20,766 nucleotides of DNA from Acidithiobacillus sulfuriphilus (lineage in GTDB: Bacteria; Pseudomonadota; Gammaproteobacteria; Acidithiobacillales; Acidithiobacillaceae): positions 1 through 20,766 of the forward strand of contig NZ_RIZI01000142.1 of the NCBI RefSeq assembly GCF_003721225.1, read 5' to 3'. Numbering within the stretch: position 1 is the stretch's first letter; each line of letters begins with the position of its first letter. This document shows, in pieces, positions 14,200 through 20,766 of the stretch. Position numbers and translations under genes: made by a program. The notes beneath the pieces are model-generated. The model had not been told where the DNA came from and did not search any database. It saw only the letters and a list, made by a program, of their open reading frames with translations.

Positions 14200-17037
14200 A
14201 TGCATCGCACCTTGTTATTCCTCCTATCCGGCGCCTTTGCCCTCCTGGCCGGCCCTGCCGCAGCGCAAAGCGCAATAGGCGAGAAGGATGGGCCACCATC
14301 CAGTGCCGGGCACCGGGAAAGCGCAAGGGCAGAGGCAGGAGTTCTGCCCACCGGTCAGCGTATTTCACCACAGGCCACTCCTGGCTCCCGGTTTTGGGAT
14401 CGCCTCATGACCGATGGCGGCGCTGCGCCGGTCTATGCGCGGGGTGCCGTCAGCACATTACTGACGCCGGACGGGCATTATTTGTTGATCCTGACCTCCG
14501 GATTCAAGCGGAACGCCGACGCCCATGGCCATCCGTCAGCGCAGCATTCCCGGCAGAGCGTGATTATTGAGGACGTCTCCAACCCGCGGCAGCCCCAAAC
14601 CGTCCAGGTCCTGCCCATCAACAACAGCTTTTGCGGCATGACCCTGTCGGCGGATGGGAAAACCCTTTATGTGGGCGGCGGCGTCGATGACAATGTGCTG
14701 ATTTTCCAAAAAACCGGGCCCTCCGGACAGTGGCGGACCGATGGCCATCCCATCCCTCTCGGACACCAGTCCGGCCTTGGTCTCCACGTCAAGCCCCTCA
14801 CCGCCGGCCTCGCCCTCAGCCCCGACGGCAGGCGCCTCCTCGTGAGCAATTTCTACAATGATTCAGTGAGCATGATCGACCTGGACCAGCGTCGCGTTCT
14901 CCGGGACATGGACCTGCGCCCCGGCCCCAGCGAAGGGCGGCACGGACAGGCCGGGGGTGAAAGCCCCTTCTGGATCGTCATGGATCATCGGCAGCGCGCC
15001 TATGTCTCCAGCATGCGCGACCGTGAAATCGTCGTCATCGACACCGGCAATGACGATCCGAAGATCGTCGCTCGCATCGCCACGCCGGGGAATCCCAACC
15101 GCCTGGTCCTGGACGAGGCCCGCCAGCGGCTCTACGTGGCCATGGAAAACCGCGACAGCATCGCCGTCATCGACACCCAAAAACTCCAGCTACAGGGTCA
15201 GGCCGGCCTGGTTCCGGGGGAGGCACGCCGCGCCGGGACGCCGGGAGTTTCCCCGGGCGAAGAAAATCTGGGCTGGTCGGCCAACGCCCTCGGCATCTCG
15301 CCCGATCATCAGCGGCTTTACGCCACCCTGGGCCAGATGAATGCCGTAGCCGTGCTCTCCCTGGCGGGAGCAATGCCGCACAGCCTCGGCCTCCTGCCAA
15401 CGGCATGGTCGCCCCAGGACCTGGTCCCTGCGCCGGCCGGCGACGCCCTTTGGGTGATCAACAATAAATCCATTCCCGGAGCCAATCCGGGATATTGTTC
15501 CGGTTATCGGCATGGCTGCATCGCCTCATCCCCGGTCCAGCCGAAGCCCAATCAATACATCTTGCAACTTTCCCTTTCGGGCCTGCAAGAGATTCCGCAT
15601 CTGGCCAAGGTGGACCTGCCGTCCATGACCTCGGTGGTCCTGAAAAACAACCATTCCACCCTCCTCTCCCGCACCGATCGACAAGTCATGGATTTCCTGC
15701 ACCGGCATATCCGGCACGTCATCTATATCGTCAAGGAAAACCGTTCCTACGATCAGGTGCTGGGCGACCTTCCCCGCGGCAACGGCGACCCCTCCCTCAC
15801 CGAATTCCCCCTGGCCGTGACACCCAACCAACATCGCCTCGCCCTCGACTTTGTCCTGCTTGATCACTTTCTGGATACGGGGGAAGTGAGCGGCGATGGC
15901 TGGGCGTGGTCCACGGCAGCCCGGGAGTCGGACATCAACAGCAAAATGCTGCCCAATAATTATGCCCAAGGCGGCGGTTCCTACGACTGGGAAGGCACCA
16001 ATCGCAACGTCAATGTGGGCCTGCAGGGGCAAGAACGGCGCGCGGCCAATCCCGACACCCCCAAGGACCCCGATCTTTTGCCGGGGACCGCCGACGTTGC
16101 CGCACCGGATAGCGCTGCCGGCCGCTACCAACAAGGTTATCTGTGGAGCGCCGCCCTGCGCCATGGACTCACCTTGCGCAATTATGGTTTTTTTGTGGAC
16201 CTGGAACGCTATGACGCCAGCACCAACCGGATTCCACTATCCCGCCATCCCTACCAGGAAAAAATCATCCAGGCCTATCCGGCCAATCCGGGACTCGCCG
16301 CCCATACCGATCCATTTTTCCGCAGCTTTGATAACGCCTACCCGGATTATTACCGCTATCGTGAATGGGAGCGGGAATTCCGCGCCTATGAACGCAATGG
16401 CAAACTGCCCACCCTTTCGCTCATACGCTTCATGAATGACCATACGGGCAAATTTGGCCAAGCCATGGATGGCGTCAACACGCCGGAACTCCAGGTCGCA
16501 GACAATGATTTTGCCGTAGGCTTGCTGGCGGAGCGGATCGCCCATAGCCGCTACGCCCGGGATACCCTGATATTCGTGGTGGAAGACGACGCCCAGGACG
16601 GCCCGGACCATGTGGATGCCCACCGCAGCATCGCCTTCGTCGTCGGCCCCTATGTGAAACAAGGCGCGGTGCTTTCCACCCCCTACAACACCCTCAACCT
16701 GCTACGCACCATGGAGATGGTGCTGGGACTGCCGCCCCTGAGCGCCCTGGACGGCGCCGCCCGCCCGATGACGGATATTTTCGATCTTCGGCAACAGTCA
16801 TGGAGCTTTCAGGCCTGCCCCTCGGGGCTGCTGCAAAGCACCGCCCTCGCCAGCCGCTGGCCGGCCCGATACCGATCCTGCAGCGGCGCCCAAGGCCATT
16901 TGCGGCCTTCGCACGACGGGAAATACTGGGCCGCAAAAACCCGGGGAATGGATTTTTCGGCCGAAGACCGCATCGATACCGCCCAATATAATCGCATCCT
17001 TTGGGAAGGTATCATGCACACGCCGCAACCCAATTGA
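14200..17037 (+). CDS. Beta-propeller / phosphoesterase fusion protein (YncE-like plus PF04185-like)
   Basis: A 945-residue exported protein. The start at ATG 14200 has TGGAG 7 bases upstream and a clear Sec signal peptide (hydrophobic 4-20, AAAQS cleavage). Residues about 80-460 form a YVTN/YncE-type propeller with repeated blades such as LTPDGHYLLILTS, LSADGKTLYVGG, LSPDGRRLLVSN, LDEARQRLYVAM and ISPDHQRLYATL. Residues about 500-865 are a phosphoesterase domain: IRHVIYIVKENRSYDQVLGD (504-523), FVLLDHF (551-557) and the metal motif VVEDDAQDGPDHVDAHR (793-809), which replaces the YDEGGGFWDH of the single-domain copies. Such two-domain proteins are known from other bacteria, but their substrate is not. 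Unlike its neighbours it uses Sec, not Tat, so its metals must load outside the cytoplasm. A Cys-containing tail (870-945) follows the enzyme domain. tonB3 lies immediately downstream. Confidence 0.9.
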   Translation: MHRTLLFLLSGAFALLAGPAAAQSAIGEKDGPPSSAGHRESARAEAGVLPTGQRISPQATPGSRFWDRLMTDGGAAPVYARGAVSTLLTPDGHYLLILTSGFKRNADAHGHPSAQHSRQSVIIEDVSNPRQPQTVQVLPINNSFCGMTLSADGKTLYVGGGVDDNVLIFQKTGPSGQWRTDGHPIPLGHQSGLGLHVKPLTAGLALSPDGRRLLVSNFYNDSVSMIDLDQRRVLRDMDLRPGPSEGRHGQAGGESPFWIVMDHRQRAYVSSMRDREIVVIDTGNDDPKIVARIATPGNPNRLVLDEARQRLYVAMENRDSIAVIDTQKLQLQGQAGLVPGEARRAGTPGVSPGEENLGWSANALGISPDHQRLYATLGQMNAVAVLSLAGAMPHSLGLLPTAWSPQDLVPAPAGDALWVINNKSIPGANPGYCSGYRHGCIASSPVQPKPNQYILQLSLSGLQEIPHLAKVDLPSMTSVVLKNNHSTLLSRTDRQVMDFLHRHIRHVIYIVKENRSYDQVLGDLPRGNGDPSLTEFPLAVTPNQHRLALDFVLLDHFLDTGEVSGDGWAWSTAARESDINSKMLPNNYAQGGGSYDWEGTNRNVNVGLQGQERRAANPDTPKDPDLLPGTADVAAPDSAAGRYQQGYLWSAALRHGLTLRNYGFFVDLERYDASTNRIPLSRHPYQEKIIQAYPANPGLAAHTDPFFRSFDNAYPDYYRYREWEREFRAYERNGKLPTLSLIRFMNDHTGKFGQAMDGVNTPELQVADNDFAVGLLAERIAHSRYARDTLIFVVEDDAQDGPDHVDAHRSIAFVVGPYVKQGAVLSTPYNTLNLLRTMEMVLGLPPLSALDGAARPMTDIFDLRQQSWSFQACPSGLLQSTALASRWPARYRSCSGAQGHLRPSHDGKYWAAKTRGMDFSAEDRIDTAQYNRILWEGIMHTPQPN

Positions 17038-17112
17038 GCGATTCACATGAACATGACGGTTGACGCAAAACATGTTTATCCCCATCCATTCATACGAACG
17101 GAATCAAAAAAG

Positions 17113-17826
17113 ATGGCTCCAGAACTTGCGCAGATGCCCGGTTATCGGCTTCCTGAAGAGGGCAAGGCCATGCAGCAAGCCCTTGGCCTCGCCTTTTTGG
17201 TAGAGATCCTCGCCTTGACCGCCCTCTTCTACAGTATCCATCATCAGCACCCCGTCCAGGCCACTCTGCCGCCCATGCAAATCGCCCTGGTTACACCGGA
17301 ACCCCCCGCCAAGCCGGTGACGCCCCCTACGCCGACAGCAAAGCCCAAGGTCGAAGAAACGCCAAAACCCGTGCTACGGAAAATGACACCCAAGCCCCAC
17401 CCACAGCCCACGCCCACGCCGCCTCAGCCGATCAAGGAAATGCTGCCCCCATCGCCCTTGCCGAGCCCGGTGGCGGCCCCGCCCGCGCAGGAAACGCCCA
17501 CGCCGCCACCACCCAGCCCGTCCCCCGTCGATCCGGCGGTGCGCGAGGATTATCTTTCCCAAGTCAAGGGCGCCATTCAGGCCGCAGTCCACTTTCCCGG
17601 TGTTGCCCGAATGCTGGGGGAGACAAGCCGGGTACTGGTACGTTTCCATCTTCTCCATGGCCATGTCAGTCAAATCGATATCCTCAAAAAGGGGGCCATG
17701 GGTGCCTTTGACGAGGCCGCGCTGGCCGCGGTGCGCAACGCCCAGATCCCGCCACCCCCGGCGACGTTGGCCGGCAAAGATTTTCAGTTGACCGTGTGGG
17801 TAGAGTTCCAACTGGAAAACGGCTGA
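17113..17826 (+). CDS. tonB: TonB energy-transducing protein (tonB3)
   Basis: A 237-residue TonB from ATG 17113; the frame opens earlier at ATG 17047, which would add 22 residues. The later start is preferred because it gives MAPELAQ before GYRLPEEG, the same offset as the PPEEG of tonB2, and neither start has a strong ribosome site. The membrane segment is followed by LPPMQIALVTPEPP, nearly the same as in tonB2, then a Pro-rich linker with many TPTPP and PKP repeats. The C-terminal domain reads DYLSQVKGAIQAAVHFPGVAR, VLVRFHLLHGHVSQIDILKKG and FDEAALAAVRNAQIPPPP, with FP in place of YP. It is the third TonB in the locus and sits between two phosphohydrolase genes, with no separate exbBD. It probably shares the ExbBD encoded upstream. 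Confidence 0.9.
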   Translation: MAPELAQMPGYRLPEEGKAMQQALGLAFLVEILALTALFYSIHHQHPVQATLPPMQIALVTPEPPAKPVTPPTPTAKPKVEETPKPVLRKMTPKPHPQPTPTPPQPIKEMLPPSPLPSPVAAPPAQETPTPPPPSPSPVDPAVREDYLSQVKGAIQAAVHFPGVARMLGETSRVLVRFHLLHGHVSQIDILKKGAMGAFDEAALAAVRNAQIPPPPATLAGKDFQLTVWVEFQLENG

Positions 17827-17888
17827 ATATCTGAGGTTTTTCAAGGCGCCTTATTGCAGTACCACTCACTAGCGGGAGATCGTCCACC

Positions 17889-19271
17889 ATGCCTGTGTTT
17901 AACCGTCGTCGTTTTTTACAAGGAGCCGGCGTTGGCTTTAGCGCCGGATTATTCTGGCCCCTCAGCGGTCTCGCCCAAGATATCCCCCGCCGCGCCAGCG
18001 CCCTCCATGCCGGTCCCATGCAGGGTTATCCCGCCGTCCGCTCGGCGCAGTTGTGGCTGCAGACCCTGGGGCCGGCCCGGATCCAGGTGGCCTTCTGGCC
18101 GGAGGGACGGGAAGAGGCGCGTCGCCTCACCGAGATCGTCGCTACCAAAGCACAGACCCAGTTTACCGCCCTCTTGACCCTGGACGACCTTGCGCCCGGC
18201 ACCCGCTACGCTACCCAGGTGCTGCTGGATGGCCAAGCCCTAGCGGCATCCCCGCTCACGGTACGTACCCTGTCCCTCTGGCAATGGCGCCGACCCGCGC
18301 CCGATTTCAAGGTCTTGGCGGGCTCCTGCGCATACATCAATGATCCGGTCTACGACCGACCCGGTAAGCCCTACGGGGGAGGTTACGAAATTTATCAGCC
18401 CATGGCGGCGGAAAAGGCCGACCTCATGGTCTGGCTGGGGGATAACTTGTATTTCCGCGAGGCGGACACCTTGAGCCCCGCGGGTATGGCCCTACGCTAT
18501 TGGCAGGACCGCGCCTTTGCGCCTCTCCAGCAGTTTTTGGGCTCGGCGCCCCAGGTGGCCATCTGGGACGATCACGATTATGGCCCCAATGATAGCGACG
18601 CAAGTTTTGAGTTCAAATCCACCGCCCTGAATCTTTTCCGGAACCATTGGGCCAATCCCGGCTACGGCCTGCCCGGCACGCCGGGCATCTTCACCGTGGT
18701 ACATCTCTATGACGCCGATTTCTTCCTCCTGGACGACCGCTGGTACCGGGATGCCGACGCCGCCCCGGCGCGCCGCGGCAAAGTCATGTTCGGCCCGCAA
18801 CAGATGACGTGGCTCAAAAACGCCCTGCTCTCCTCCAAGGCCCGCTTCAAGATCATCGCCGCCGGCGGCCAGATGCTCAATGACGATGACGCTTACGAGG
18901 GCTGGAACCATTATCCGGAAGAACGCCAGGATTTTCTGGATTGGCTGCAAGAAACAGGAATCAAGGGTATCCTGTTTCTCTCCGGCGACCGCCACATCAG
19001 CGAGCTCATGCGCCGTCCGCGGCCACGGTACAGCGGCCGCTACGACTATCCCCTCTTTGAATTGACCAGCTCCCCCATCAACTCGGGGCCGGGAAGGGGC
19101 GACGCCAATCCCTACCGAGTCCCCGGCACCCTGGTAAAGGCCAGAAACTACTGCAGCATGGAATTCCTCGGCGCGGGCAAGGACCGGTATCTGCGCATTC
19201 GCTGCCTGGATAGCCAAGGCAAGCGCCTCTGGGAGCAACAGATCGCCGGCGCCGATTTAGGGTACGCCTGA
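17889..19271 (+). CDS. phoD: Tat-exported PhoD-like alkaline phosphatase/phosphodiesterase
   Basis: A 460-residue metallophosphoesterase. GGGAG lies 10 bases before ATG 17889, and a Tat motif, NRRRFLQ (5-11), starts the protein. An N-terminal PhoD domain of Fn3-like strands (about 40-128: RSAQLWLQTLGPARIQVAFW, LDDLAPGTRYATQVLLDG) precedes the catalytic domain. That domain carries LAGSC (143-147; this Cys binds iron in B. subtilis PhoD), WLGDN (182-186), WDDHDYGPND (226-235) and LSGDRHISEL (364-373), the full set of metal ligands. PhoD enzymes use Fe/Ca and cleave phosphomono- and diesters. It is shorter than B. subtilis PhoD but normal for the wider MPP_PhoD group. It is the last gene of the plus-strand operon and converges on the histidine kinase gene. 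Confidence 0.93.
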   Translation: MPVFNRRRFLQGAGVGFSAGLFWPLSGLAQDIPRRASALHAGPMQGYPAVRSAQLWLQTLGPARIQVAFWPEGREEARRLTEIVATKAQTQFTALLTLDDLAPGTRYATQVLLDGQALAASPLTVRTLSLWQWRRPAPDFKVLAGSCAYINDPVYDRPGKPYGGGYEIYQPMAAEKADLMVWLGDNLYFREADTLSPAGMALRYWQDRAFAPLQQFLGSAPQVAIWDDHDYGPNDSDASFEFKSTALNLFRNHWANPGYGLPGTPGIFTVVHLYDADFFLLDDRWYRDADAAPARRGKVMFGPQQMTWLKNALLSSKARFKIIAAGGQMLNDDDAYEGWNHYPEERQDFLDWLQETGIKGILFLSGDRHISELMRRPRPRYSGRYDYPLFELTSSPINSGPGRGDANPYRVPGTLVKARNYCSMEFLGAGKDRYLRIRCLDSQGKRLWEQQIAGADLGYA

Positions 19272-19310
19272 ATCGGCACGGGGTTGCCAGGCCGATGATC
19301 CAGGATCATC
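19272..19310. other. Palindromic intergenic region between convergent genes
   Basis: The 38 bases between phoD and the histidine kinase gene hold ATCGGC/GCCGAT (19272-19277, 19291-19296) and a perfect palindrome, GATGATCC-A-GGATCATC (19294-19310), which touches the kinase stop codon. The two stems overlap and are alternatives. No T tract is present on either side, so a bidirectional terminator is only a possibility. Confidence 0.35.
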
Positions 19311-20605
19311 TAAGGAGGCCAGGAAAGTTCGGCACACAGCCCCCCCTGTGGGGCGTTGAAGAGACGCAATTGCATATCCTGCGCCTCCGCCAATTGGCGG
19401 GCGATGGCCAGCCCCAGGCCGCTGCCTTCACTATGACTCCGGGCGCTGTCCAGACGGTAAAAGGGTTCAAACACCCTTTCCAGATCCGGATCGGGGATCC
19501 CCGGGCCGCGATCACAGATCTGCAGGACCCATCGCCCCACGTCCTTGTGCAAAGCGAGATGGGCTTCGCCGCCACCATAGCAGCGGACGTTGTCCAGCAC
19601 ATTGGTAAACAGCCGACGCAGGGCCTCGCGATCCCCGCGGAAGGGAAAACGTCGGGGCAAATCCGCTTGCCAACGACCACCGGCGCGCACGAACTCCTGA
19701 CCTACCTCGCGCAAAAGGACGATGAGGTCGAAATCCGCCACCCTTGCCGTCATACTCCGCCCCAAGGCCAAAGATTGGGCCAAAAGGACATCCATACGTT
19801 CCAGGTCCTGAAGCATCCCGGAACGCAAATGTTCCGGCGTTGTCATGGGCAATAGTTCCCAGGCCATACGCAAACGTGCCAGGGGCGAACGCAGATCATG
19901 GGAAATCCCCGTCAACAACAGGGATTGATGGTCGATCATGGCCTGCAAACGGGTGCGCATTCGGGCAAAGACCGTAAGGAGATCCTGAAATTCCCGCGCG
20001 CCGCCTTTGGGCAAAACGGGCAGCGGCGCCTTCCAGGATCGGCGCAGCGCGTCGGAAAGCACGCCCAAGGGGCGTAATACGCGGCGCACCAAAATGGTCG
20101 TCAGGATCACCAGCGCCAAGGTTGAAAAGGTGATCACAAAGATCATGGCTATGGGCAGGGAACTGGCCAGGCGGCGACGATCGAAATGCACCCAGATCCT
20201 CTGCCCGCCCATGGGGATGGGCACCCAGAACGTCTGGGTAGACCCCGCAACTCTATAAACGGGGATGGGCTGCTCCAGGCGTTGACTCAAGGCGCGGCTG
20301 AGGAGCCGGCCATAGAGATGACCCGCCGGTTTTTTCGTCCGGATCTCGGGGTGGAGGCTGATGGCCAAGCCATTGTCCGCCTGGAGGCTTTCCTGGAATG
20401 CCGGACGGGTAACGGCGGGGAGTTCTACATAGGTCTGGGCACTGATCACGATGAGACCGGCAAGGTCTTCGGCCGAGCGTTCCGCCAAGGGGTATAAAAC
20501 CGTGGCCACAATGATCAATAAAGTCAAAAGTTGCAGCAAAACGATACCAAACCCCAAGGTCCAGGCCGTCTGGGCAAAAAGGCTGCGTCCCCGGAAAATC
20601 CTCAC
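19310..20605 (-). CDS. EnvZ-like sensor histidine kinase
   Basis: A 431-residue inner-membrane sensor kinase. The GTG start at 20605 overlaps the stop of the response regulator gene (GTGA), indicating translational coupling. Membrane segments lie at about 14-40 and 149-172 with a periplasmic sensor of about 105 residues between, then a HAMP domain (173-225). The dimerisation helix reads LTGISHDLRSPLARLRMA with phospho-acceptor His236, very close to the EnvZ signature. The ATP domain has the N box LFTNVLDN (332-339), G1 CDRGPGIP (364-371), FEPFYRLD (379-386) and G2 GSGLGLAI (394-401), so it should be active. There is no PAS domain as in PhoR, so it is not the usual phosphate sensor. It converges on the phosphatase operon; a regulatory link is only suggested by position. 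Confidence 0.93.
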   Translation of the reverse strand: MRIFRGRSLFAQTAWTLGFGIVLLQLLTLLIIVATVLYPLAERSAEDLAGLIVISAQTYVELPAVTRPAFQESLQADNGLAISLHPEIRTKKPAGHLYGRLLSRALSQRLEQPIPVYRVAGSTQTFWVPIPMGGQRIWVHFDRRRLASSLPIAMIFVITFSTLALVILTTILVRRVLRPLGVLSDALRRSWKAPLPVLPKGGAREFQDLLTVFARMRTRLQAMIDHQSLLLTGISHDLRSPLARLRMAWELLPMTTPEHLRSGMLQDLERMDVLLAQSLALGRSMTARVADFDLIVLLREVGQEFVRAGGRWQADLPRRFPFRGDREALRRLFTNVLDNVRCYGGGEAHLALHKDVGRWVLQICDRGPGIPDPDLERVFEPFYRLDSARSHSEGSGLGLAIARQLAEAQDMQLRLFNAPQGGLCAELSWPP

Positions 20606-20766
20606 GGCTGCGGCACGAGGCGGTAACCCGCCCCGCGCTCCGTAAGCAAGTATTGGGGCTGGCGCGGATTTTCCTCCAGCACCCGGCGCAGGCGGGTGAC
20701 GCGCACGTCGATACTCCGATCGAAGCGGCCATCCTCCTCGCCACCGAGCAATTGCAATAGAAGCTC
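20602..20766 (-). CDS. OmpR-family response regulator, C-terminal part only
   Basis: The last 54 codons of a response regulator; the rest lies beyond the right edge. The translated end contains GRFDRSIDVRVTRLRRVLEE and, a little later, PQYLLTERGAGYRLVPQP. This is the recognition helix and wing of the OmpR/PhoB winged-helix DNA-binding domain (compare RSIDVQISRLRR and the GLGY wing in OmpR). It precedes the EnvZ-like kinase in the same operon with a 3-base overlap. OmpR versus PhoB subtype cannot be decided from this piece, though the partner kinase favours OmpR. Confidence 0.92.
   Translation of the reverse strand, partial: ELLLQLLGGEEDGRFDRSIDVRVTRLRRVLEENPRQPQYLLTERGAGYRLVPQP

Noticed and set aside
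17038..17112. Possible Pho unit ATTCAC before tonB3
   Set aside because: No second unit lies 11 bases before or after it.
19295..19855. Plus-strand frame of 186 codons opposite the histidine kinase
   Set aside because: It is antisense to the conserved ATPase domain, and no protein features are seen.
1..20766. CRISPR arrays, tRNA or rRNA genes, insertion sequences, prophage genes
   Set aside because: I looked for regularly spaced repeats, cloverleaf-like ends, transposases and phage proteins and saw none. The only mobile-type elements are the REP-like pairs.

Overview
The window (20.8 kb, fairly GC-rich, densely coded) looks like a chromosomal accessory locus of a Gram-negative proteobacterium. 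Signs of an outer membrane and periplasm are three TonB-dependent receptors ending in Phe, TonB/ExbB/ExbD, Tat and Sec signal peptides and a lipoprotein. The acid-phosphatase/phospholipase C type phosphoesterases and the style of the receptors suggest an acidophile such as Acidithiobacillus, but that placement is an inference from protein style, not from a marker gene.

Layout. (1) 1-2226: the 3' end of a tonB gene (tonB1) followed by a Tat-exported PF04185 phosphoesterase and a clean intrinsic terminator. (2) 2241-4986: a degenerate REP-like inverted pair, a promoter with 11-bp-phased Pho-box repeats, a TonB-dependent receptor (TBDT1) visibly more AT-rich than its neighbours, and a second, nearly perfect REP-like pair. 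(3) 5174-5862: an Slp-family outer-membrane lipoprotein gene, then a promoter/hairpin/terminator unit that could be a ~95-nt small RNA. (4) 6050-19271: a second Pho-box promoter drives what looks like one long co-directional operon of nine genes: Tat phosphoesterase 2, TBDT2, exbB, exbD, tonB2, TBDT3, a beta-propeller/phosphoesterase fusion, tonB3 and a Tat-exported PhoD-like phosphatase. (5) 19310-20766, opposite strand: an EnvZ-like histidine kinase and the C-terminus of its OmpR-family response regulator, converging on the operon.

How the genes work together. The locus combines four exported phosphohydrolases with three outer-membrane receptors, three TonB proteins and a dedicated ExbBD motor. 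Two of its promoters carry arrays of TTCAT/TGTCAC-type units spaced exactly 11 bp apart, with the same 10-bp gap to the -10 element. The simplest reading is a phosphate-starvation (PhoB) regulon for energised uptake of organic or metal-bound phosphate across the outer membrane, with hydrolysis in the periplasm. The substrates are unknown. A repeated pattern of a TonB gene next to a phosphohydrolase gene suggests the locus grew by duplication of modules. The two Tat phosphoesterases align without a single gap over 517 residues at about 60% identity (hand count).
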